From positions 1 to 12,407 of the forward strand of contig JBDNJK010000007.1 in NCBI GenBank assembly GCA_041687805.1: 12,407 nt of DNA, written 5' to 3'. Below, piece by piece: positions 1 to 6,381 of this stretch (positions are counted from its first letter, which is position 1; each line of letters begins with the position of its first letter). The notes below the pieces were generated by a model. That model was not told where the DNA came from and did not search any database. It was given only the letters and a program-made list of their open reading frames with translations. The translations under genes and the position numbers were made by a program. This stretch comes from SZUA-87 sp041687805. GTDB lineage: Bacteria > Actinomycetota > Acidimicrobiia > Acidimicrobiales > Aldehydirespiratoraceae.

Positions 1-81
1 CCTTTGTCAGGAGCGATGAAGGTCCTCAAGAGAGACCTACGGGCGCCGTACTGGCAAGGCCACGGGCGTGGAGTCAACTGA
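1..81 (+). CDS. C-terminal tail of an unrecognised protein, cut by the left edge
   Basis: Reading from base 1, the frame is open for 26 codons and ends at a TGA at 79-81. The end of the peptide reads KRDLRAPYWQGHGRGVN. Third codon positions are mostly G or C (about 18 of 26), as in the real genes of this window, and the frame stops 18 bp before the convergent stop of the next gene, which suits a genuine gene end. I do not recognise the family from this short tail. It could also be chance open sequence. The start and most of the gene lie outside the window. Confidence 0.4.
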   Translation, partial: PLSGAMKVLKRDLRAPYWQGHGRGVN

Positions 82-99
82 GTCAAGCGGCGGAGATCC

Positions 100-1095
100 T
101 CAGTCGAACACCGAGCCGTAGGCAAGCAGGCCGGCCACACCTCCGGTGTGTACAAACACAACGTTTTGATCGCGGGCGAAACGACCTCCGCGAATCATGT
201 TGAACAGTCCGGCCATGGCCTTGCCGGTGTAGACGGGGTCGAGGATGAGGCCCTCGGTTCGGGCGGTGATTTCGACTGCTTCGCGCATCGCTGGAGTGGG
301 TAGGCCGTAACCGGCACCGACGAAATTGTCGTCGACCACGACCATGTCGCGATTGACCGAGTCCGCTGACTGGATCAATGCCGCTGTCTTGGTTGCAATG
401 TCGAACACCGCGTCAGATAGGTCGCCTGCTGGCATGCCTGCGCTCACGCCGGTGACAGGTATCGCTGATCCAGAACCCACGAATCCGGCCACCAACCCGG
501 CCTGGGTACCTGCGCTGGCGGTGGCATGCACCAGGTGGTCGATGTGAATACCGCTCTCTCGTGATTGCTCCATCAATTCGAGAGCGCATCTCACGTAGCC
601 AAGCGCCCCGACGGGGTCTGACCCGCCGATCGGAATCAGATACGGAATGGAACCGCTCTGTCGGAGGTCGGAGCCTCGTTGTCGGAGCGCCTCCATCAAG
701 TTGGATCCGTCAGGCAACTCCGTGATCTCAGCGCCGAGCAGGCGGTCGAGCAGCACATTGCCCCCCGTCTCGTATGTGGGGTCTGGGATCGCATGACGGT
801 TTTCGAGTAGAAGCTGACAACGCAGGCCAACTTGTGCGGCGGCGGCGGCAGTCTGCCGGGCGTGATTCGACTGCATCGCCCCGACTGTGACAATCGTGTC
901 CGCCCCTTGGTCGATGGCATTGGCGATCAAGAATTCGAGCTTTCGCGTCTTGTTCCCGCCTGTGGCCAGTCCGGTGGCATCGTCGCGTTTCACGTAGATC
1001 TGCGGCCCACCGAGGGCTCCGCTGAGCCGCGGCAGATGCTCCAAAGGGGTCGGGAAGTGTCCGAGTTTGATGCGTGAGATGTGATCGATTCTCAT
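100..1095 (-). CDS. dcyD: D-cysteine desulfhydrase / ACC deaminase family PLP-dependent enzyme
   Basis: This is a 331-residue fold-type II PLP enzyme of the D-cysteine desulfhydrase/1-aminocyclopropane-1-carboxylate (ACC) deaminase family, which runs about 325-340 residues. The likely reaction is D-cysteine to pyruvate, H2S and ammonia in the cytoplasm. GGNKTRKLEFL (residues 46-56) carries the expected Schiff-base lysine, K49. QSNH (75-78) holds the substrate-carboxylate-binding serine and asparagine. The residues that separate the two activities read desulfhydrase-like: Thr290 in YTGKAMAG and Thr317 in HTGG, where ACC deaminases have Glu and Leu. The ATG at 1095 was chosen because the match to the family begins there; the frame stays open to 1242 but the extra 49 residues look non-homologous. 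No clear Shine-Dalgarno sequence precedes it. It is divergent from the acyl-CoA synthetase across 85 bp. The substrate could instead be another D-amino acid; the family is very secure, the specificity less so. Confidence 0.88.
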   Translation of the reverse strand: MRIDHISRIKLGHFPTPLEHLPRLSGALGGPQIYVKRDDATGLATGGNKTRKLEFLIANAIDQGADTIVTVGAMQSNHARQTAAAAAQVGLRCQLLLENRHAIPDPTYETGGNVLLDRLLGAEITELPDGSNLMEALRQRGSDLRQSGSIPYLIPIGGSDPVGALGYVRCALELMEQSRESGIHIDHLVHATASAGTQAGLVAGFVGSGSAIPVTGVSAGMPAGDLSDAVFDIATKTAALIQSADSVNRDMVVVDDNFVGAGYGLPTPAMREAVEITARTEGLILDPVYTGKAMAGLFNMIRGGRFARDQNVVFVHTGGVAGLLAYGSVFD

Positions 1096-1180
1096 CTCAA
1101 GAACATACGCGTTCAGAGGAAAAGGTCCATATGTGGGTTTCGAGTGTGACGAATGCTCAGCGATGTGAGATTCTTCGCCG
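1096..1180. promoter_or_regulatory. Divergent intergenic region between the PLP enzyme and the acyl-CoA synthetase
   Basis: These 85 bp separate two divergent start codons and must hold the promoters of both genes, unless the transcripts start further inside. I see no convincing -35/-10 pair. Two small symmetric motifs stand out: GAAC-N6-GTTC at 1101-1114, just before the minus-strand start, and CCATATGTGG at 1127-1136. Either could be an operator half-site or chance. Confidence 0.35.
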
Positions 1181-3004
1181 ATGCCGACAACTGATCCAGA
1201 CACCGATCCGATCCAGATGATGCTCGAGACAGCGCCTCTCACGGTGCGCGATCAACTTGAGGCGCGGGCGTCTCATCCAGAGATTGGGCAGCATGTTTTT
1301 CTGAGAACATTGGACGAGGAATGGACCTACCGACGCTTCCGCGACACATCGTGTGCGTTGTCGCATTTTCTTCTTGATCACATCGGGGCAGCTCGGGAGG
1401 GTCGTCAGGGGCGCGTCGCGATACTTGCCGACAACCGCCCGGAGTTTGTTGCGGTGTTCGGGGCGTGTGCGATAGCCGGGCTCAACTTGTTTGGGATCAA
1501 CACCGGTCTGCGCGGCGACATTCTCGCCGGTGTGCTCAACCAGTCGGGCGTGGGGATGATCATCGTCGACCCCACATATCTGGAAAGAGTCGAACATGTC
1601 ATCGACGACCTCGACATCGAACGGTCGGACGTTTTCGTGCTGGCGGGTGGCACCGGCACCGATGATCTTTGGGCCCACGTCGATATCGGCGATGCGGCGT
1701 CGCTAGTGCTGCCAGATGTGGTGGTCACGCCCGAGACCCCGCTGATGGTCATTTACTCGTCGGGAACCACAGGTCTTCCCAAGGGGATCAACAACAACCA
1801 TCTCAAGTTCCTGAGCGCCGGACTCTTCATCGCGCTCCAGGTGCAACTCGGCCGAGAAGGAGTGGGCTACGCATGCATGCCGTTGTTCCATTCCAATTCG
1901 ATGTTCATGGCGGTGATGCCGGCGTTCTATTCGGGTGCCACTGTGTCGATGCGCGAAAGGTTTTCGGCCAGCGGATTCGTTGATGACGTGCTCGCCATGG
2001 GAGTCACCTATTGGAACTATGTGGGTGAACCCGCTCACTACATTTTGGAAAGCATCACCGAGCGGTTCGGTGGCGATATTGACGCCATCCGGCGAGAACT
2101 GACTCAAGATCCGCGGAACCGACTTCGGGTCACGATGGGAAACGGCGCATCCCCGCCCGACATCGACCGCATGATCGACTGGTTCGGGCTCGACGATATG
2201 CACGAGTTCTACGGCTCCACCGAGGCCGCGATGTCGGTTGTGCGCAAGCGGTCTGATCCGCGTGGAAGCGTCGGTGAGATCAAAGACGAAGCGGTGCGGA
2301 TAATGAACGCCGACGATCGGGAGTGCCCGCCGGCAGTCATCGATAGCGACGGCCGGATTCTCAACTACGACCAAGCAGTGGGGGAAATCTGTCGGATCGC
2401 TCCGGAGGCTGGCCTATTCCAAGGCTACTTCGACAATGAGGATGCGACCGACTCGAAATATCGTGACGGCGTATACAGGTCGGGAGACCTCGGCCATGTG
2501 CTGGTTTCCGACGACGTGAGGTACCTGTTCTTCGATGGGCGCACCGACGACTGGATTCGCAAGGACGGAGAGAATTTCTCGGCCTTTCAGGTGGCGCTTG
2601 AGGTTGCCAAGCATCCGAATGTGGCTTTGGCTGCGGCCTACGGCGTGCCTTGCCCGGTGTCTGATGAATGGCTGATGGCGGCAGTGCTGTTGGAAGACGG
2701 CGCCGAGTTCGACCCCGAGGAATTCTTCAATTTCTGTGAACTCTCATGCGTCGATGGCGCCATGGATCGTAAGTGGTTCCCCGACTTCGTGAGAGTGGTC
2801 GTCGACTTCACATTCACCGAGACCAAGAAGATCTTGGTCCGTGATCTCAAGCGCTCGCACTTCTCGCCGCGCTATGTCGACGACCCCGTGTTTTGGCGCT
2901 CGCGGGGCGACACCACCTACCGTCGGCTTACCAACGACGATTACGACACGCTCAGGTCGCAGTTCGAGGCCGCCGAACGACTCTCAATACTTGAGACTCG
3001 ATAG
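1181..3004 (+). CDS. FATP/very-long-chain-type acyl-CoA synthetase (AMP-dependent)
   Basis: This 607-residue class I adenylate-forming enzyme would activate a carboxylic acid with ATP to an acyl-AMP and then to the CoA thioester. The P-loop reads YSSGTTGLPKG at 192-202. YGSTEAA (344-350) is the A5 region. YRSGDLGHV (432-440) holds the ATP-ribose-binding aspartate D436. The A8 hinge reads DGRTDDWIRKDGENFSAFQV (452-471), the RKDGEN form typical of FATP/ACSVL and mycobacterial FadD6/FadD17-like enzymes rather than the KFKGFQV form of 4CL-like ligases. The C-terminal lysine region is TETKKILVRDLKR (546-558). The ATG at 1181 is the first in frame; M13 or M14 are alternatives, since no strong ribosome binding site is visible. 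It is followed after 51 bp by the ThDP lyase gene on the same strand and probably forms an operon with it. From that neighbour I infer a 2-hydroxy or branched fatty acid as substrate; the sequence alone does not show the substrate. Confidence 0.87.
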   Translation: MPTTDPDTDPIQMMLETAPLTVRDQLEARASHPEIGQHVFLRTLDEEWTYRRFRDTSCALSHFLLDHIGAAREGRQGRVAILADNRPEFVAVFGACAIAGLNLFGINTGLRGDILAGVLNQSGVGMIIVDPTYLERVEHVIDDLDIERSDVFVLAGGTGTDDLWAHVDIGDAASLVLPDVVVTPETPLMVIYSSGTTGLPKGINNNHLKFLSAGLFIALQVQLGREGVGYACMPLFHSNSMFMAVMPAFYSGATVSMRERFSASGFVDDVLAMGVTYWNYVGEPAHYILESITERFGGDIDAIRRELTQDPRNRLRVTMGNGASPPDIDRMIDWFGLDDMHEFYGSTEAAMSVVRKRSDPRGSVGEIKDEAVRIMNADDRECPPAVIDSDGRILNYDQAVGEICRIAPEAGLFQGYFDNEDATDSKYRDGVYRSGDLGHVLVSDDVRYLFFDGRTDDWIRKDGENFSAFQVALEVAKHPNVALAAAYGVPCPVSDEWLMAAVLLEDGAEFDPEEFFNFCELSCVDGAMDRKWFPDFVRVVVDFTFTETKKILVRDLKRSHFSPRYVDDPVFWRSRGDTTYRRLTNDDYDTLRSQFEAAERLSILETR

Positions 3005-3046
3005 CCAAGTGGCCGTCATCCAACACAACCCCATGTTCAACGAATC

Positions 3047-3050
3047 GGAG
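3047..3050 (+). promoter_or_regulatory. Ribosome binding site of the ThDP lyase gene
   Basis: GGAG lies 5 nt before the ATG at 3056 and fixes that start. It shows the gene has its own initiation signal although it lies only 51 bp behind the synthetase gene. Confidence 0.65.
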
Positions 3051-3055
3051 CAGAA

Positions 3056-4696
3056 ATGACCCACGGAGGAAGACTCGCCGCAAGGACGCTCAAGGCAGCC
3101 GGAGTCGATTGTGTGTTCACACTGTCGGGCGGGCACGTCATGGCTATATACGACGGCTGCATCGACGAGGGGATAGAGGTGATCGATGTCAGGCACGAGC
3201 AGGCTGCAGTTCATGCCGCTGATGCTTGGGCTCGGCTGCATCCGGGGAAAGTCGGAGTGGCGATCCTCACGGCCGGCCCTGGTGTCACCGACGGGGTCAC
3301 CGGAGTAGCCAACGCATGGCGGGCCAACTCACCGATCCTCGTAATCGGGGGACAGGGTCCGTTCAACAATCTTCGGCGCGGCTCTCTCCAGGAGATGGAC
3401 CACGTGTCGGTGATGAAGCCAATCTCGAAGTGGGCTGACGCCTGCTACGAGACTGCCCGGATCGCCGAATACATCGAATTGGCAATTCGGACCGCGGTGT
3501 CGGGTATCCCAGGTCCTGCGTTCCTGGAGATTCCGATGGATGTCTTGAGCGCCCCCATCGATGTCGACGCCGTACCTCAACCACGTTTCCGCGACTACCG
3601 GGTGATGTCGGGCGCGCCTGCTGCGCAGGTAGCTACCGCTGCGGAGTTGGTGGCCAACGCCGAGCACCCGATGGTGATGGCAGGAACCTCGCTGAAGTGG
3701 AGCGATGGCGGTCCCGCACTGCAGCGATTTGCTGAGGCCACACACATTCCCTGCTACACCAACGGAATGGCGCGTGGGTTGCTGTCAATGAGTCATCCAC
3801 AATTCTTCAATCGCACCAGAAAGGCTGCGCTCGGCCAAGCCGACGTGGTCGTATTGGCCGGAACCACCCTCGATTTCCGAATGAGATTTGGAGCCTCGAT
3901 TCCAGCCGACGCCAAGATTGTTCAGCTAGATCTTGATGAGACCCTGATTGGGCAGAACCGAGCGGCCGACGTCGGCCTTGTCGGCAATCTTGGAGTCAAC
4001 CTCGACGCGTTGCGAGAGGCCATCGGCGACCGATCGACTCCGACTGACTTCAGCGACTATTCAGACGAGCTGAGGGCCAGAGAAGACGAAGCCGATGCCG
4101 CTCTCGAGTCGCAGCTCCACAGCGACGAGGTGCCGATCGATCCACTGCGGCTCTGCAGAGAAATCGCCGATGCTGTCACCGACGACATGATCGTGATCGG
4201 CGACGGAGGCGACATCGTTGCCCAGGCATCGAAGGTGATCAAGGTGCCCGCCAACGGTGGCTGGATGGATCCTGGCCCACTGGGGACACTTGGTGTGGGA
4301 ATGCCGTTCGCACTGGCTGCACAGAAGACCAACCCCGACAAGCGCGTGATGATTGTCTACGGCGATGGGGCTTTTGGGCTCAACGGATTCGAATTCGACA
4401 CGGCCGTGCGGTTTGGACTGCCGATCGTGGGCATTGTCGGCAACGACGCTGCATGGGGTCAGATGCTTCGACCACAAGCTGTGATCTACGGCGAGGATCG
4501 GCTCGTGGCAACCGAACTCAATCGGACTCGTTACGACAAGGTTGTCGAGGCATTGGGTGGCCACGGCGAACACGTCACCGAGCCTGACGAGATTGCGCCT
4601 GCGATCCAAAGGGCCTTCGCCTCAGGGCTTCCGGCTCTCGTCAACGTTGAGATACGTACCGACAAGGGGATGCCGAAGGGCTCAACCTACGTCTGA
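3056..4696 (+). CDS. ThDP-dependent 2-hydroxyacyl-CoA lyase-like / acetolactate synthase-like enzyme
   Basis: This 546-residue enzyme belongs to the acetolactate synthase/oxalyl-CoA decarboxylase/2-hydroxyacyl-CoA lyase superfamily and has all three domains. The N-terminal pyrimidine-binding domain has RHEQAAVHAADAWAR with the ThDP-activating Glu48 and the LTAGPGVTD loop (71-79). A central domain spans about 190-325. The C-terminal pyrophosphate-binding domain has the metal motif GDGAFG (436-441) ending at GND (462-464). GNDAAWGQ and the tail RTD-x5-GSTYV match what I recall of human ILVBL (HACL2), and the stretch RTRYDKVVEALGGHGE matches mycobacterial IlvG (Rv1820), rather than catalytic acetolactate synthases. 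HACL-type enzymes split 2-hydroxyacyl-CoA into an aldehyde and formyl-CoA. The acyl-CoA synthetase directly upstream supports this reading; no acetolactate synthase small subunit or other branched-chain amino acid gene is nearby. Alternatives are oxalyl-CoA decarboxylase or a carboligase. The fold and cofactor are secure; the reaction is inferred. Confidence 0.85.
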   Translation: MTHGGRLAARTLKAAGVDCVFTLSGGHVMAIYDGCIDEGIEVIDVRHEQAAVHAADAWARLHPGKVGVAILTAGPGVTDGVTGVANAWRANSPILVIGGQGPFNNLRRGSLQEMDHVSVMKPISKWADACYETARIAEYIELAIRTAVSGIPGPAFLEIPMDVLSAPIDVDAVPQPRFRDYRVMSGAPAAQVATAAELVANAEHPMVMAGTSLKWSDGGPALQRFAEATHIPCYTNGMARGLLSMSHPQFFNRTRKAALGQADVVVLAGTTLDFRMRFGASIPADAKIVQLDLDETLIGQNRAADVGLVGNLGVNLDALREAIGDRSTPTDFSDYSDELRAREDEADAALESQLHSDEVPIDPLRLCREIADAVTDDMIVIGDGGDIVAQASKVIKVPANGGWMDPGPLGTLGVGMPFALAAQKTNPDKRVMIVYGDGAFGLNGFEFDTAVRFGLPIVGIVGNDAAWGQMLRPQAVIYGEDRLVATELNRTRYDKVVEALGGHGEHVTEPDEIAPAIQRAFASGLPALVNVEIRTDKGMPKGSTYV

Positions 4697-4701
4697 GGCG
4701 A

Positions 4702-4980
4702 CTAGCCGCTGATCTTGACTCCACGCCAGAAGGCCGTGTGGTTGGTGATTTTCTTGGCCAGAGGCCATGGCTTCTCGTAGGTGAACGCGGCATCAGCATT
4801 CACATCACCGTCTGCCACCACGTGGTAGTAACTGGCCTTGCCCTTCCAGTAGCACCGTGAGGTGGTTGGGCTCTCCTCTAGAAGATCCCAATTGATGTCG
4901 TCATTGTCGAAGTAATGGTTGCCTTCGACCTTGACGGTCTCACCCTCAGCCAGGGTCATGCCATTCCAAGTTGCTTTCAT
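4702..4980 (-). CDS. DUF427 domain protein
   Basis: This small protein has 92 residues (94 if the ATG at 4986 is used). It is a single DUF427 domain, a small mostly-beta family of unknown biochemical role. Typical features are the opening KATWNG, the GNHYF segment, the central CYWKGKASYYHV and the late AFTYEKPWPLAKKITNHTAFW. Either of two ATGs six bases apart could be used and neither has a clear Shine-Dalgarno sequence. No signal peptide or membrane segment is seen, so it is probably cytoplasmic. It lies 65 bp behind the acyl-CoA dehydrogenase gene and may be the last gene of that transcript. Its stop is only 5 bp from the convergent lyase stop, which leaves no room for a terminator between them. 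I cannot give a function beyond the domain name. Confidence 0.85.
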   Translation of the reverse strand: MKATWNGMTLAEGETVKVEGNHYFDNDDINWDLLEESPTTSRCYWKGKASYYHVVADGDVNADAAFTYEKPWPLAKKITNHTAFWRGVKISG

Positions 4981-5051
4981 ACCCATCGGAACCGTTTGAC
5001 TCGGCTCGTGATTCCCTGGATACGGCGGAAACCTGAGTTGAGGGTTGTGTC

Positions 5052-6287
5052 TCAGCGACCTGTGATTACCGAGCCGAGACGAGCTGGGGATCCCTGGGCC
5101 CGCCGCGCCAGAAGACGCCGTCCGAGAGACGTCTTGTGGACCTCGTCGGCACCGTCATAGATTCGGGCGGCGCGCTCATGGCGGTACCAGTAGGCGAGGA
5201 TCGTGTCGTCGGTGACCCCGAGCGCTCCGTGAACCTGAATGGCGCGATCCACTGCCCTCAACATGACATTGGCCACCGTGAACTTGATCGAAGCGATCTC
5301 GTCGCGGGCAGCCTTGGGGCCGACCTCGTCGATCATCCAAGCAGCGTTGAGGGTCATCAATCGTGCACCCGAAATTTCAGCGGCGGTTTCGGCGACCCAA
5401 TGTTGGATGACCTGACGGCTTGCGAGTGTCTCCCCGCCGGGGCGAATCTCGCGTCCGTTGGCTCGATCACACATCATCTCGAATGAACGCTGAGCTATTC
5501 CGATCCAACGCATGCAATGGTGAATTCGTCCAGGACCGAGACGATCCTGAGCAATGACGAATCCGTCGCCCTCGCCGCCAAGCAGATTGGCTTGCGGTAC
5601 TCGGCACTGTTGGTAGCTCACCTCGCCGTGTGTGCCATAGCCAGACCCGGGATGGCCCATCACGCTCACGTTTCTAATCAACTCGAAGCCAGGAGTGTCG
5701 GTTGGCACGAGAATCATGCTGGCCCTGCTGTAGGGAGGAGCATCCGGGTTGGTGACGGCCATGACAACGGCGAAAGCGGCGCCGTCCGCGGCCGATGTGA
5801 ACCACTTGTGTCCGTTGATTATGTAGTCGTCGCCGTCTTTGTGGGCGGTGGTCGACATCATGACCGGATTGCTGCCGGGGTTCTCAGGCTCGGTCATGGA
5901 GAAACAACTGCGCACCTCGCCTTCAACAAGCGGACGAAGGAATCGTTCGCGTTGATCGTCGGTGCCGTATTTGTGGATGATCTCGACGTTGCCGGCATCG
6001 GGGGCCTGGCATCCGAACACGAGATGACCGAGTGGTGTGCGTCCCAATGCCTCGGTGAGCATGCCGTGCTCGAGCATGGTGAGTCCGAGCCCGCCCACCT
6101 CAACCGGATGATTGGGGGCCCAGAGATCCATCTGTCGAACTCGTTGCTGAGCGTCGATGACCAGGCTGTTGACGGTGGCTTGGTCGCCATGGAGCATTTC
6201 GCTCTCGAGCGGTATGACATCACTGTCGACAAACGCGTTGACCATGTCGAGGATGGTCTGCATCTTCTCCGACACTTCAAAATCCAT
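5052..6287 (-). CDS. Acyl-CoA dehydrogenase, ACAD10/11-like subgroup
   Basis: This 411-residue FAD enzyme would introduce the alpha,beta double bond into an acyl-CoA and pass electrons to an electron-transfer flavoprotein. The length suits the family. CFSMTEPENPGSNP (128-141) is the FAD-contacting signature (usually AMTEP). INGHKWFTSAADG (157-169) is the following beta-domain motif. QVHGALGVTDD (351-361) and RIYDGADEVHKTSLGR (375-390) form the C-terminal signatures. The DGADEVH form is like DGPDEVH of ACAD10/ACAD11-type enzymes and puts Asp378 where medium-chain enzymes have their catalytic Glu. The ATG at 6287 is preferred because AGGGGG lies 5 nt upstream; a GTG at 6308 would put that ribosome binding site inside the gene. 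It follows the WS/DGAT gene by 94 bp on the same strand. The acyl substrate is unknown; a branched or hydroxylated acyl-CoA is possible. Confidence 0.92.
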   Translation of the reverse strand: MDFEVSEKMQTILDMVNAFVDSDVIPLESEMLHGDQATVNSLVIDAQQRVRQMDLWAPNHPVEVGGLGLTMLEHGMLTEALGRTPLGHLVFGCQAPDAGNVEIIHKYGTDDQRERFLRPLVEGEVRSCFSMTEPENPGSNPVMMSTTAHKDGDDYIINGHKWFTSAADGAAFAVVMAVTNPDAPPYSRASMILVPTDTPGFELIRNVSVMGHPGSGYGTHGEVSYQQCRVPQANLLGGEGDGFVIAQDRLGPGRIHHCMRWIGIAQRSFEMMCDRANGREIRPGGETLASRQVIQHWVAETAAEISGARLMTLNAAWMIDEVGPKAARDEIASIKFTVANVMLRAVDRAIQVHGALGVTDDTILAYWYRHERAARIYDGADEVHKTSLGRRLLARRAQGSPARLGSVITGR

Positions 6288-6381
6288 TTGAACCCCCTGC
6301 TCGTCCACGGTGAATTGTGGTGGTCACCCTTTGCTCATCTAAGGGGAGAAGGTCACAAATAAGATAATTGGCAACCTTGCG
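6288..6381 (-). promoter_or_regulatory. Intergenic segment before the acyl-CoA dehydrogenase, possible own promoter
   Basis: This 94 bp gap is the largest within the minus-strand gene series. It contains the window's most AT-rich short stretch (6357-6369, AAATAAGATAATT on the + strand), which could be a promoter -10 region, and two GGTCAC copies on the + strand at 6322-6327 and 6351-6356 whose starts are 29 bp apart. No well-spaced -35 was found. The dehydrogenase could therefore have its own transcript or depend on read-through. Confidence 0.3.
6293..6298 (-). promoter_or_regulatory. Ribosome binding site deciding the acyl-CoA dehydrogenase start
   Basis: On the minus strand AGGGGG stands 5 nt before the ATG at 6287. 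It is the strongest Shine-Dalgarno sequence in the window and supports this start over the GTG 21 bases upstream. Confidence 0.75.

Noticed and set aside
1101..1114. GAAC-N6-GTTC palindrome resembling a Gram-positive LexA (SOS) box
   Set aside because: The spacer is 6 rather than 4 bases, the flanking T/A bases of the actinobacterial box are missing, and neither neighbour is a DNA-repair gene.
100..1242. Upstream extension of the PLP enzyme to 1242
   Set aside because: It would overlap the divergent synthetase gene, adds 49 residues without family similarity, and the family match begins at the ATG at 1095.
1703..2374. Minus-strand open frame (223 codons) inside the acyl-CoA synthetase
   Set aside because: It overlaps conserved ligase motifs on the other strand and its translation is rich in His and Arg with no domain, so it is a shadow frame.
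3056..4696. Acetolactate synthase (ilvB/ilvG) for branched-chain amino acid synthesis
   Set aside because: There is no regulatory small subunit or other ilv gene nearby, the metal motif is GND-AAW, and the upstream partner is an acyl-CoA synthetase. It is kept only as the superfamily label.
4697..4707. GGC-GACTA-GCC hairpin between the convergent lyase and DUF427 stops
   Set aside because: The stem is only 3 bp with no T-run, too weak to call a terminator.
5517..6362. Long + strand open frame (281 codons) opposite the acyl-CoA dehydrogenase
   Set aside because: It is antisense to a gene with complete family motifs, shows no recognisable domain, and is the kind of open antisense frame expected in GC-rich coding DNA.
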